A DNA stretch of 64,000 nt from Cepaea nemoralis (GCA_014155875.1 JACEFZ010005109.1:61001-125000); one strand, 5' to 3'; shown: positions 40,697-50,680, counted from the stretch's first letter. The notes: generated by a model not told the origin, from the sequence alone. Numbers and translations: made by a program.

Positions 40697-40938
40697 AGAA
40701 GAGGAGGAGGAGGTTTGGGTAGGAGAAGGAGGAGGAGGCTAAGGAACAGGAGGAGGGGGAGGAGGAGGAGGGCAGGAGGAGGAGGAGGGGGGAGGAGGAG
40801 GAAGAAAAGGAAGAAAGAAGAAGAAGAAGAAGAAAGAAGAAGAAGAAGAAGAAGAAGCGATATGAAGAAAGCATGAGGAGGAGAGAGAAGAAAGAGGAGG
40901 GGAGGAAGAGGAGGAAGGAGTAGAAAGATGATGATGGA

Positions 40939-41005
<67 letters not shown>

Positions 41006-41586
41006 AAGAAGAAGAAGAAGAAGAAGAAGAAGAAGAAGAAGAAGAGAAAGAGGAGGGGGAGGAAGAGGAGGAAGGAGTAGACAGAAGAAGAAGAAGAAGA
41101 AGAAGAAGAAGAAGAAGAAGAAGAAGAAGAAGAAGAAGAAGAAGAAGAAGAAGAAGAAGAAGAAGAAGAAGAAGAAGAAAAAGAAGAAGAAGAAGAAGAA
41201 AGAGGAGGGGGTGGAAAAGGAGGAAGGAGTAGAAAGATGATGACGAAGAAGAAGAAGAAGAAGAAGAAGAAGAAGAAGAAGAAGAAGAAGAAGAAGGAAA
41301 GAAGGAGAAGAGAAGAAGGAGAAGAAGAGGAAGGGGGAAGAAGAGAAGAGAAGAGGTCGGAGGAAGAAGAAGAAGGAGTAGAAAGAAGAAGAAGAGAAGA
41401 AGAAGAAGAAGAAGAAGAAGAAGAAGAAGAAGAAGAAGAAGAAGAAGAAGAAGAAGAAGAGAGAAGAAGAAGAAGAAAGAAGAAGAAGAAGAAGAAGAAG
41501 AAGAAGAAGAAGAAGAAGAAGAAGAAGAAGAAAGGGGAGGGGGAAGAAGGAGAAAGAGGAGGAGGAGGAAGAGGAGGAAGAAGACG
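40697..41586. repeat. 890-bp polypurine tract rich in (GAA)n
   Basis: Nearly purine-only on plus: AGG/GGA words at 40697-40800, then blocks of (GAA)n (40976-41045, 41086-41205, 41244-41298, 41395-41460, 41475-41530) and an (AAT)n block at 40938-40975. Mirror symmetry allows intramolecular triplex (H-DNA). On the dystrophin sense strand it is UUC/CUU-rich, 590 bp upstream of exon 39967-40108. Poly-Lys/Glu/Ser/Leu frames are artefacts. Confidence 0.97.
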
Positions 41587-41839
41587 ACTGATCGTGTATT
41601 TGATCTGTATATTCTTGGACCTTTCATAGCAAAAACAATGGCGAGACAATGACAGATGACATGAACAAAATATAGTATGCCAGGAAACCGCCTTTCAATA
41701 GCCATATTTTATTAACTTCCGTTGCGTTGTGCACGCTAGATGTGTTTGTTGACCTCCATTATCTATAATGAATTTGTCATTACTGACATTAAGCCAGCGG
41801 TCTGTTAAATTGGCACAGGGAAAAGTCAACTATCATCAG

Positions 41840-42085
41840 CAAGACCTTTTTTTTTCTCTAGCGCGAAGGACTCATTTTTGCGTGTGGATTAGCTTTCCGT
41901 ATTATCAGTGGTCCCCCACGCCATCAGGAGAATCCATTCCAAAGGCACTTGTAATTAACGTCCCCAAGTCAAGGACAAGAAGTTAACATTTTAGTCCAAC
42001 TGAACGGTGAAGGGGTTGAATCGGCAACTTTAGCATCAGCACACCGGATGTTTAAGAACGAGCTCTCGTATCCACCCGACTAAAT
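41840..42085 (-). mobile_element. SINE-4, near full copy
   Basis: Minus-strand head 'ttagtcgggtggatacgaga' (42066-42085) and B-box-like 'gattcaacccctt' (about 42011-42023); core 'gtccccaagtcaaggacaag' on plus. Confidence 0.78.
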
Positions 42086-42644
42086 TGACCTTCGCAATGC
42101 TTTTGTAAAAAAACAAGAAACCGTTTTTCTAGTATAAACAACAAACTCAATTTGTCTATAATAAACAACAAAAAACATTTTTCAGTGGTAAATTGTTTTA
42201 ATGCAACGCTTGTTTCTGATGTGCTGAGACGTCAGTTGTAGAGGAGACAGTAGAAATGTGATAAATCCTCCGGTAGAATATGTCAGGGGTTGTTTTTCTT
42301 CTTTATGAACAATGAACTCTCTTTAACGAGCTAATCACTGTGAACTCCACTGTAAAGCAAAGTTTTCCAATGAGGACATTATTCTCTCTGTCAGTAAGCC
42401 ATATTTTACCCCACAACTTCAATACCTTTCGTACTGTTATATAATGTTGACGTAATGGCATAATGAGGTTCCACAATGATATCAAAACAAGCTACTACAT
42501 TATCTCATATAGGAAATGTATTGCTGTTAATCTGAAGCAAGACGTGACAAGCTATTCATACAAAACAATCGATTATCTTGTGCCATATTTACAATTTGTA
42601 AGCTTTAACTATCCTGGGCTTGAATACATTTTGTTTTGCTTCCG
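42086..42644. other. anonymous sequence
   Basis: 'ctataataaacaacaaa' words near 42110-42175 hint at a decayed tandem repeat. No gene recognised. Confidence 0.35.
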
Positions 42645-42815
42645 CTCGCTTTGAATTCAAGCGTAGTGCATAAACTCTATTTCTAGTACACTGGACTAAA
42701 TTTTGCATTGGATTAGCTGTCCCTATTACCAGTGTCCCTTGTCATCAGGCGAACCCACTCCGACTTCAGAGGTACTTGTAATTTACGTCCCTAAGTCAAG
42801 GACGAGAAGGCAACA
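42645..42815 (-). mobile_element. SINE-4, 3' half
   Basis: Plus strand 'cgctcgctttgaattcaagc' (the tail), 'ctgtccctattaccagtgtc' and 'ttacgtccctaagtcaagga'. The tRNA-like head is absent. Confidence 0.78.
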
Positions 42816-42854
42816 TAAATAAATAAAAAATCAAGCAAACAGTCAAATGCAGAG

Positions 42855-43145
42855 GTTCTAGAACGAAATGGGTATGAAAAAAAGAGTTGATGAATTAAAT
42901 TTAAAAAATGGCCAGTGAAATATTTCGGACACGTTAAAAACTAACACTTTTATTAAAAACCATACTGGAGGGTAAGGCTGAAGGCAAGCGAGCTAGAGGT
43001 AGACAATGATACAAGTGGGAAGATAACATCAAGAGATGGACGAACAGCAATCTGACAGAACATACAGTCAAGGCGAGAGACAGGCAATGTTGGAGATCCA
43101 TTGCAGCCAACCTTCATTATGGCGACGAAACCTGATTGATTGATT
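42855..43145 (+). mobile_element. RTE-type LINE 3' end
   Basis: Codes for KYFGHV, LEGKAEGKRARGRQ, stop, YKWEDNIKRWTNSNLTEHTV, KARDRQCWRSIAANLHYGDE, then stop and a GATT-repeat tail (43131-43145). 5'-truncated with an in-frame stop. Confidence 0.78.
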
Positions 43146-44954
43146 AATAATACAATATACAAACCTGAATCGCCAACCCAGCTAAAAGTATGTCATACCG
43201 TCTTGTGTTTCTATGTCAAATTGAATGGCTGCTGCATGTCTGTATATCGGTTTGTGTCTGCATTTAAAAAAATGTAGTTGCATGTATGTCACGAAAACAC
43301 CGTGAGTAACCAGTTGATGCCAATAACGGCATTCTGATTAAACGGGATGATTTCACAGCCACAACTATTTTAACAGAGAAAACAAATCAGATGTCAACCT
43401 TCACAGGTCGGGCAAAATTAACAGCTGCAGATGTGTAGGGGAAGTGAGTGAGCTGAATCATACATCGCTTTGACAGTTCATAAACAGGTTGGATTGAGAA
43501 GCGGAATTACTCAGCTCGGACAGGAAAACAGTCCGTCTGTCATTTAGAATTTCCCGAGATAAAACGGAAGGATGGCTGTGATTGTCACCCCTCGACAGAA
43601 GATTGGCAGCTTGTTGGGGAAACCCGTTGTTGTATCCATACGGTAACTCGCTAGTTTGTTGTGGGAGTCAAAACAAGTGATGACAACTCTGACAGTGACT
43701 AAGCCAGGGAAGATAGATTCTTGACAATGGATGATATGCCCAAATAACACCTGCAGGACATCAACCACGTCATGTGACCAATTTTAGGAGGTTGCCAAAA
43801 ACCATGATTGGAGAGGGGAGTTGAACTAAAACCGTTGATTGAGGCGGACGTGCTTCGGCACTGCGGTTCTGATTGGAAATATGTCTACCGTGTGCGAATT
43901 GAGTTAATTTAATTTTACACGTGCCTGTCATGGCAAGAGTAGATGTAATTTGATCTAACTGCGGTGTTGCCTAAGGTTCCCTCTGGTTGGAATGAAGAAC
44001 CCGGAACCAATGAAAAATCCGATCCCGGATAAATTATGATGTAGAGAGATGGGCCAGCAACTTTCGCAACGGAAGAAGCTGATAAACATTGCTCGGTGGA
44101 GCTGAATGGTATAAGTATCCTACATGAGTGCATACCAATCGTTAACACACCTGAAGTGATGGATGTTCAGCCCACGTGGAACTAGATCAGTAGGAACTGA
44201 TGGTCACATTAGATGAAACCAAACATTGAAGTGTAGTTGTTCCACGTATCAAGGAAATCAGAACTGTCAGACAATATCTAGTAAATAAAGCAAGCCATTT
44301 TAGTCTAGATACAATGACTGTTTAAGAGTGAAAATATAGAACATTTCGCTAGAAGAAAACGTCATGTTCATGAGACAGCGTTCCATTATTTTTCACTGTG
44401 CGGAATTATGAGATCTTGGTTTTTCTAAAACTATTAGGAACCGTTGTGTTAGGAACAATAATAGTATTTTTCACGGATTATATTTACATGGGATTCAGAT
44501 CTCATGGTCATCAGAGCTCCTGGAGGAGGACATGTCTGGAGAGAAGGATACGACTTCGGTGAGGTCCATTGTGACTGATTCCTGTGATGTCGTGTAATCC
44601 TTGCCACGATGAGTGGACTCTGAACATGAACTCTGTGGTCTGACCTATACATTTACATTAAAATACACGACACACATTTTCTTCGCATACACGTCTCATA
44701 TACGTTACACTTTTCTTTTAATAAATTAATCTTTATTAATTTTTTGGAAGCAAGAGTTGTTGAGTATGTTGCGTTGGGGAGGTATGAGAGGGGGCATAGT
44801 ACGACAGTGAGAGAGTGATAGGAAAAGGTGTCCATAGGCTGATGGAGTGTGTTGGACGGAAGCTGGTGGATTCTCCAGGATATTGATAGGGAAAAAATAT
44901 TATAATGTGGGTGTTGACTCTCCTCACTCCAGGGACGACACTTTAAAGGAAGAC
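43146..44954. other. anonymous sequence, no repeat family recognised
   Basis: The longest stretch here without tandem repeats. I looked for minus-strand dystrophin exons and found none with both splice sites and spectrin-like coding. Short open frames at 43544-43768 and 44653-44927 (minus) have no recognisable motifs. Confidence 0.4.
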
Positions 44955-45168
44955 ACGACAATGTCCTTCTCACGAAGTAGCAGTCTACCCCAGCATTTTG
45001 GCTGTTCGTGATTCCTGGACAAGTTTTATGTTCAGTAGTTTGCCATTGCTTTCTGAACGACGGACACCTATACTTTTTCGAAAAAACAAGCACAGCTGTG
45101 TTTCGAACCCGGGTATACGGGATTACGAATTGCGTCCATAAACCCTTAGCCAAGGAGACCGGTGGTAA
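44955..45168 (-). mobile_element. SINE-2 (tRNA-derived), copy
   Basis: Minus-strand head 'ggtctccttggctaagggtt' (A box) and GGGTTCGAAAC (B box, plus 45102-45112). The core is 'agtttgccattgctttctga' on plus. The best-preserved tRNA-like head of this family in the window. Confidence 0.85.
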
Positions 45169-45265
45169 CTGCATATTGACTAGTGTGTCTGATCGTAGGT
45201 CTGCGTGTACACACGGCCGATGTGTACGTACATCTGTATGTTTTATTAATAAAGAAGTCTATTCT

Positions 45266-45673
45266 CGGAAAGGGGGGGGGGGGTGGTGGCTGAGCGGTCT
45301 TGAGGTATAGTGTCCGCCCCGAGTGTTGAAAGTCCCAGGTTCAAGACCTGGTGAGGGTCGGGATTTTTTCACGTGGACTTCTAGTAACAAAATTGCCCCT
45401 GGTCTCTGGGTAGTGAGATCGGACGCCCGTGTGTATTGTTGCGCATGTAAAATATCTCTTGGCAGTTGGAAACCGAAAAAAAAGTAGCTTAACGGCGCTG
45501 CCCGGGCAAAATTTCGAGCACTGTGTCCTGGGTTTTCAGGATCGTAGCCGGTGCTACAGAGTTCGTGCTTTGAGATGACATTCTCCGGATTCAAGCTTGA
45601 GTTAGGAGTAGAACGGAGCACTTATGGGTTACACCCGTGTACCGTGATGTTGATCAGTCGACTAAACTAAACT
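45266..45673 (+). mobile_element. SINE-1 (tRNA-Leu-like), copy b, with target duplication
   Basis: The A box TGGCTGAGCGG (45287-45297) and B box GGTTCAAGACC (45338-45348) form an internal pol III promoter, separated by a Leu/Ser-type distance. The body is shared with 22413-22794 and the tail is ACTAAACTAA. An 11-bp target duplication AAGTCTATTCT flanks it (45255-45265 and 45674-45684). A G-run of about 12 precedes the head. Confidence 0.93.
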
Positions 45674-45767
45674 AAGTCTATTCTATCAGTATGATCAGCG
45701 TTCACATAAGTGTGCTTAATGCAGAGTCATTTTACATGCGTAAGGCCGAATATAGACTACATATAAG

Positions 45768-45838
45768 CATGGTGGTTGGAAGGGCCCAATGTAATGCAGA
45801 CCCCAGGGTCCTATTTTCGACCCTTTAAAAATAAAGCA
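45768..45838 (+). mobile_element. remnant of a LINE A-like 3' terminus
   Basis: 'tggttggaagggcccaatgt' and 'gaccctttaaaaataaag' parallel the LINE A end ('gattggaagggccgaatgta ... gaccctaataaag'). A related family, followed by CTT and (CT)n. Confidence 0.6.
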
Positions 45839-45847
45839 TTTTTGCTT

Positions 45848-45855
45848 CTTCTTCT

Positions 45856-45938
<83 letters not shown>
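45848..45938. repeat. (CTT)n(CT)n microsatellite
   Basis: Four CTT units then about 39 CT units, at the end of the LINE A-like remnant. Confidence 0.95.
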
Positions 45939-45944
<6 letters not shown>

Positions 45945-46261
45945 CATGTGTCTTTTGGTTACACATTAATATGTAGCTCAGAACTACGTTAAATGGCCAT
46001 TACCTCTTAATACCATCGTCCAATACCGTATCCCGTACAGAACATTTTCCCCCTAGCCATCTTTCTCCACAATCTATCTGACTACTATAGTTTTCTAGAC
46101 ATCTGCCACAACTTTCCTTCTTGGCAATGACCACACCGGTCGATGGCCGCAGCCATTGTCTCTAGAAAAGAGATCCGTCTGCCAATGGCAGTGAATTTAA
46201 GTCTATAATCAACAACTGCCTGTCGGTTGCACTCAAGCTCAATCCACGACCTGCTAACATC
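45939..46261. other. anonymous sequence
   Basis: Nothing recognised. Confidence 0.3.
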
Positions 46262-46620
46262 GGTTCACGTTACCTTGTTTGGGAGGTTAAACTGGTACTA
46301 TAAATTACCCTGTTTGGGAGGCTAAACAGGTACTACAATTTACTCTATCTTGGAGGCTCAACAAGTACTACAAATTGTTCTTTTTGGGAGGCTAAACAGG
46401 TACAACAAATTGGTCCGTTTGGGAAGCTAAACAGACACTACAAATTGTCCTGTTTGGGAGGTTAAACAGGTTCTACAAAATGCCATGTTTGAGAGGCTAA
46501 ACAAGTACTACAAATTGTCCCGTTTTGGGAGGCTAAACGGGTACTACAAATTACCCTGTTTGGGAGGCTAAACAGCTACTACAAATTACCCTGTTTGGGA
46601 GGCTAAACAAGAATCCCAGA
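46262..46620. repeat. 35-bp minisatellite with internal palindrome, about 10 copies
   Basis: Unit 'cctgtttgggaggctaaaca' plus 'ggtactacaaattac'. CCTGTTT and AAACAGG pair around GGGAGGCT in most units. Copies are diverged. Confidence 0.9.
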
Positions 46621-47029
46621 TTACAGATGAAAGGGGGGGGGGAGTGGATGCTAAACCACTACTTCGGGTTACTCTATATGGGGTGCTAAACGGGTGCTCC
46701 ACCTTGTCCAATGGTGCCCCGTAAACTAGAGAGAGAAGGACGTGCTTTGCTTCTCCTTAAATAGAGGGGTCTCTTGGTGTACGGACGTACTCGCAAACAG
46801 CTTATTTACAAGCTCAATTTTGGGAGCACATTTCGGACCTTGATTCCAACAGTAAAGCTAATAACTGAAAATCCCAAATGCGTGCATGTAACAAACTCAG
46901 ATTATCAACTGACTTGTAGAACTGCCGAGATAGATAACGAGACATTGTGTGACTTAATCTGAGATTGTAGGGCCTCAACTTATGTGGTAACTTGACGTGG
47001 AACGCTGTATATTAAGAGTTAATGATTAC

Positions 47030-47215
47030 TGTAGAGATGATCGTCGCCTGTCTATATATATTCTTGGTAGCCGTCCGCCTATATATTATCCAGGAATACA
47101 GTCCGCCTGTATTTCCAGGAATGCCGTCCGTCTCTATATTCCAGAGACGCCCATCAGTCAATATTTTCCCCGGAACGCACGTCCATCTATATTTCTCCGA
47201 GAATCTCCGGTACCC
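47030..47215. repeat. degenerate ~27-bp minisatellite
   Basis: 'ccgtccgcctatatatt' and 'ccaggaatgccgtccg' words recur five or six times with heavy divergence. Confidence 0.55.
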
Positions 47216-47239
47216 GCCTTGGGATGCTGTGTCAATTAG

Positions 47240-47335
47240 AGGCGTACTGGCCGAGAAAATATCCTGTATCAGCTGGGGATTGAACACAACATTGTGTGTC
47301 CTAAGGCAATAGACTAACCATTAAACTAAACACTA
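47240..47335 (-). mobile_element. tRNA-like head of a further SINE (SINE-5)
   Basis: On the minus strand 'tttagtttaatggttagtct' (A-box-like), then 'ttgtgttcaatcccc' (B-box-like, plus 47274-47288). Spacing fits a tRNA. Single copy in the window, so its body is not defined. A tRNA gene is unlikely because stems do not close well. Confidence 0.5.
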
Positions 47336-47559
47336 ATTTAAAAACAAGAAACCCCCGTTTCCCCTAAACTCAAAATACCTTCTTCGACTCCGGCTCTAAA
47401 AAAGGCGTGAGACAGCACGAGAACTACTTTCCCGAACTGTTCCGCCTTGCGGAAGATGACACCAGACTATCAATTTCTTCTGGCAGACGTTTCCTAAATT
47501 TGCGATTGGCCTCATTAACTTGAAACAATTTCTTGGGCAGATTGCCCAATGTTGTGTAT

Positions 47560-47760
47560 AAATGATAATGATCTTGACTCGAAGTAGGAACCGGCTATGG
47601 GACTGTGATATGATAGAGCCATCACAATAGGTAGGCCCCAATGCGCGGAGAAACAGGTGGCCAATTAGCGGACGACGAACGTAGCCTCGATCTCTCGTCC
47701 GACTGCGTTCGACGATGCTACAGAGTTCGTGCACTGTGTCCTGGGTTTTCTTGGATGATT
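47560..47760. repeat. dispersed repeat R6, copy 1
   Basis: The minus strand encodes IGHLFLRALGPTYCDGS and 50540-50680 encodes IGHLFLRAFRPTKCCNA. DNA similarity extends for about 100 bp ('gcgcggagaaacaggtggcc' versus 'gctcggaggaataggtgtcc'). The end also carries 'gctacagagttcgtgcactg', similar to SINE-1 (45552). Confidence 0.55.
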
Positions 47761-47883
47761 TATGTGCGGAAACTAGGACACGTGTGGGGGTAGCCATGTG
47801 AAATAAAAGTGATTCTTTATAAATAAAACAAAAAGCCTACACTAACATAAGTCATGAGATGATCAGTATCATTACTCATTATG

Positions 47884-48224
47884 GGACGCAGAGGTGTTTT
47901 CAAGGCACCAGGGCTGGGTTCTATACTGGCCAAGACCTACTGACGCGTCCTCGCCGAGCGTCCTGGGCAACAGGTCCCTTTGGGGTCCTGGCTAAAGTCA
48001 GTAGGAACGTTGATTTCTTCGAAGTCGGAGAGTGTCTGCCTGCACGGCGAGGAACCACCAATCTGCACACCAATACGCCAGACATGGGACAGTGGATACT
48101 CACGCAAACCTCAATCAGGTATAACATCATACTGATGTTGGACAACAAGATGTTTTCATCCGGCATACGGGACTTTGCGCTGGAGTTCACAGCCAGCGAA
48201 CACAAGCAAGCAAGCAAGCAAGCG
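47884..48224 (+). mobile_element. unassigned retroposon with target duplication
   Basis: A GC-richer 341-bp block flanked by a 12-bp duplication TTACTCATTATG (47872-47883 and 48225-48236) and ending in an (AAGC)n tail (48203-48224). One frame is open across the block and both flanks (47859-48266, 135 codons; WATGPFGVLAKVS and LDNKMFSSGIRDFALEFTAS inside the insert), but I recognise no domain. It could be a SINE, a LINE 3' end or a processed sequence. Confidence 0.7.
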
Positions 48225-48419
48225 TTACTCATTATGAACATGTCAACAAGTAAATTAAGTAAATGACTTGTTTATAGACACTCATTGCCATAAACATGTC
48301 AAGTGAGTAAATTACCTGGTTATAAGCATAGAGGCGTATTAGGTAAATGGTGATAGCCCCATATTCTATATAAGATTTAACACTCTATGGGTAATGAGGT
48401 CAATACCACGTCAGCTGCT

Positions 48420-48480
48420 ACCTTTTACTTCCCAGGAGTTTCCTGGTACCCATTTTAGGCGGGCTCCCTGGCCAAGGTGT
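48420..48480 (-). mobile_element. SINE-3 fragment
   Basis: 'ttcccaggagtttcctggta' and 'cccattttaggcgggct' match SINE-3 cores at 19838 and 24763. Confidence 0.65.
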
Positions 48481-48539
48481 TAACGACATTGTTCGAAATT
48501 CCGTATATCCACGTGGGGAGAACAGCAGTTGCGATAATC

Positions 48540-48700
48540 GGCAGCGGTTCGCGCCGCGCTGGTAACTTACAGGGGTATGTGAGTCGGTAGTTCAGAAAGC
48601 AATGGCAAACTACTGAACGTAAAACTTGCCTTGTACATCAACAGCAGCTGAAAAATGCTGGTGTTGACTGCAACGTCATGTAAGGGATATGCAAAATAAA
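48540..48700 (+). mobile_element. SINE-2, plus-strand copy
   Basis: 'gttcagaaagcaatggcaaa', 'aaaatgctggtgttgactgc' and the end 'gtaagggatatgcaa'. The head (GCGGTTCGCGCC B-box-like) is partly lost. Confidence 0.82.
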
Positions 48701-48852
48701 ATAATTAAAAAACAAATTAGGCTGGATGGACCGGAGAGAAAATGTAAAAAATAACAAAATTAACAACTTCGTCACAATGTTTTTTAAAAAAAAAAACCCA
48801 TGACATATCAACATGTATTACTATTTTAGTGTAATCAACAAACACCACTTAC

Positions 48853-48914
48853 TCTATAAAGTCTGAGTTGCTGGGGATGGTGATACAGCCGTGAAGATCT
48901 GTTGCCATCCTCAT
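48853..48914 (-). CDS. DMD: candidate alternative first exon of a short dystrophin isoform
   Basis: Minus strand: ATG at 48914-48912, second ATG at 48908, 20 codons (MRMATDLHGCITIPSNSDFI) plus GA, then donor TATAGA|GTAAGTGG at 48853/48852. The donor has the full GTAAGT core. The two leftover bases combine with the single leading A of exon 39967-40108 to give GAA, so the junction reads ...SDFI-E-KWHKAMEQW, restoring the EKW that starts repeat 17 in vertebrates. The peptide is not spectrin-like, as expected for an isoform-specific N-terminus. Dystrophin genes of flies and vertebrates use internal promoters with unique first exons. The frame upstream of the ATG is open for about 35 codons and CAG/AG acceptors exist, so an ordinary internal exon cannot be excluded. 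Confidence 0.5.
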
Positions 48915-49099
48915 TTTGATAATAACAACCATGAATACACGCGCATATATTAAAACACAGGGATGATAATAATAACAAGAATCGTCGAAATATCACTAAT
49001 TTTCCGTGCACTGAACAGTGCCATGATGAATAGTCGTATAGATATGGCGACGATATAATCTCCGATCTTCCTTGAAATTAGTCCGTTAGTGCCACTTCA

Positions 49100-49249
49100 C
49101 AAATTTAAAACAATGTATTCCCTTAGTGAATGTAAAGACAGAAGACACAAACAATGTGTTGCACGATTTATTGCCTGGCATAGTTCACTGCATCCCATCA
49201 GGCGCATACTACAGCGTTAGATATCAAATGAAGTGAATAAGTGAATTAT
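49100..49249. mobile_element. dispersed repeat (family R5), copy
   Basis: 'aacaatgtattcccttagtg', 'ttgcacgatttattgcctgg' and 'catcaggcgcatactacagc' are shared with 62040-62580; the first part also matches 40180-40310. Confidence 0.7.
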
Positions 49250-49392
49250 ACTTTGGCTGAAATACTTAAAACACATAATCATTGATATTGTTCGAATGTG
49301 GCGCATCTTAAATTTGTGATTACGGTGGGGATAACTATTGCTCTACATTCAAACAATATCAATCACTATGTTTTAAGAATTTCAGCCAAAGT
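49250..49392. repeat. imperfect foldback, ~48-bp arms
   Basis: 'actttggctgaaatacttaa ... atattgttcgaatgt' (49250-49298) is the reverse complement, with few mismatches, of 'acattcaaacaatatcaatc ... atttcagccaaagt' (49345-49392) across a ~46-bp spacer. The outer part is shared with family R5. Confidence 0.85.
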
Positions 49393-49402
49393 TAAAAGTT
49401 AG

Positions 49403-49640
49403 TTGCATATCCTTTACAGGACGTAGCAGTCAACCCCAACATTTTGGGCTGTTTGTAATTCCTAAGAAAGTTTACGTTCAGTAGTTTGCCAATGCTTTCT
49501 GAGCGACCGAAACTCATACCATTATATGAAAACCAACGCAAGGCGGTCAGCTTTCAGATCGTCCGAAGATGTGTTTCGAACACGGTATGTGGGATTACAA
49601 ACTGCACTTGTAACCCCTTCACCACAGAACCGGCTCAACC
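49403..49640 (-). mobile_element. SINE-2, full-length copy
   Basis: Minus-strand head 'gccggttctgtggtgaaggg' to GTGTTCGAAACAC (B-box-like), middle 'ggtcgctcagaaagcattgg', and 3' end 'tcctgtaaaggatatgcaac'. About 235 bp defines the family length. Confidence 0.85.
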
Positions 49641-49872
49641 AAAGTATAATTCATTTATTCCCTTCATATGATATGTAACTCTGAAGTATGCATCTGTCGG
49701 GATGCAGAGAAATATACCAGGCCAAAAAATCTTGCAACATATTGATGTGGCTTTTGTTTTTATTACGAATTCATTACACAGCGACCACACAGAAACAAGG
49801 TATAAATCACATATACACGTTTATGCGGCTGATTTCGGTATATACTAAACAACGACAACAACAACAACAAAA

Positions 49873-50125
49873 GTTAGTTGCATATCCTTTACGGGACGTC
49901 GTAGTCAACCCCAGCATTTTTTTTTTTTTTGCTGTTTGCGATATCTTAGCAAGTTTACGTTCAGTAAGTTTGCCATTGCTTTCTGAACGACAGGCACCCA
50001 TACAATTTCGTTAAAAAAAACCCAACGCAAGGTGGTCTGCTGCCAAATCGCCTACAGCTGTTTCGAACGCAGGTATGCGGGATTACGAACTGCGCCCATA
50101 ACTCCTTCGATACGAAGTCGGCACT
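49873..50125 (-). mobile_element. SINE-2, full-length copy
   Basis: Same structure as 49403-49640 with a T13 run at 49919-49931. Preceded by an ACA-repeat (49853-49869). Confidence 0.85.
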
Positions 50126-50218
50126 AAACAATAACTATATTTAAAAATAGTATAGTTTTCACATAACTAACAATAATGTGTCAGAACTACTTCACTGCTG
50201 CATGTATGGTGATCACAT

Positions 50219-50289
<71 letters not shown>
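50219..50289. repeat. (AAT)n microsatellite
   Basis: About 24 uninterrupted AAT units. Confidence 0.97.
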
Positions 50290-50292
<3 letters not shown>

Positions 50293-50309
50293 CTCGTGGT
50301 TGACATGAC

Positions 50310-50475
50310 GCACGAGAATTTGAACGGGGTTCGAGTCGCGCCAGTGAGTTACGAGAGTATGGAGCCGGTCGCTCAGAAAGTCGTGGCGTGCTGATGAACG
50401 TAATCTAGCCTAGGAATCAACATACAGCTGAAAGATGCTGGTGTTGACCGCAATATCCTGAAACAGGATGGAAAC
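50310..50475 (+). mobile_element. SINE-2, plus-strand copy
   Basis: Contains 'ggggttcgagtcgcgccagt' (B box GGTTCGAGTC), 'gtcgctcagaaagtcgtggc', 'agatgctggtgttgaccgca' and 'tcctgaaacaggatgg'. Flanked on both sides by (AAT)n. Confidence 0.82.
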
Positions 50476-50481
50476 CGGGAA

Positions 50482-50539
<58 letters not shown>
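50482..50539. repeat. (AAT)n microsatellite
   Basis: About 19 AAT units directly after the SINE-2 3' end. Confidence 0.97.
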
Positions 50540-50540
<1 letters not shown>

Positions 50541-50680
50541 ACCCCGAAGCACTTTTCTGTCATGGGTCTCTGATGTGGCAGCGTTACAACATTTTGTAGG
50601 TCGGAATGCTCGGAGGAATAGGTGTCCAATCCTTCCCTCACTTATCAGGTGACGAGTCCAAGCGTCGAACACGGTCATGA
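50540..50680. repeat. dispersed repeat R6, copy 2
   Basis: Partner of 47560-47760 in the same orientation (shared minus-strand peptide GHLFLRA). Confidence 0.5.

Noticed and set aside
40675..41705. Long Ser/Phe/Leu or Lys/Glu-rich open frames
   Set aside because: Purely the product of the GAA/TTC polypurine tract.
42953..43162. Small minus-strand secreted-like protein
   Set aside because: It is antisense to a plus-strand RTE C-terminus with a GATT tail.
45287..45350. Genuine tRNA-Leu gene
   Set aside because: A and B boxes are good but it is followed by a SINE body and tail, flanked by a target duplication, and a second copy exists at 22413.
48853..48970. TATA-box promoter for the candidate short dystrophin isoform
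   Set aside because: A TAATATATG sequence lies only about 30-40 nt upstream of the ATG, too close to be convincing; I claim the exon, not a mapped promoter.
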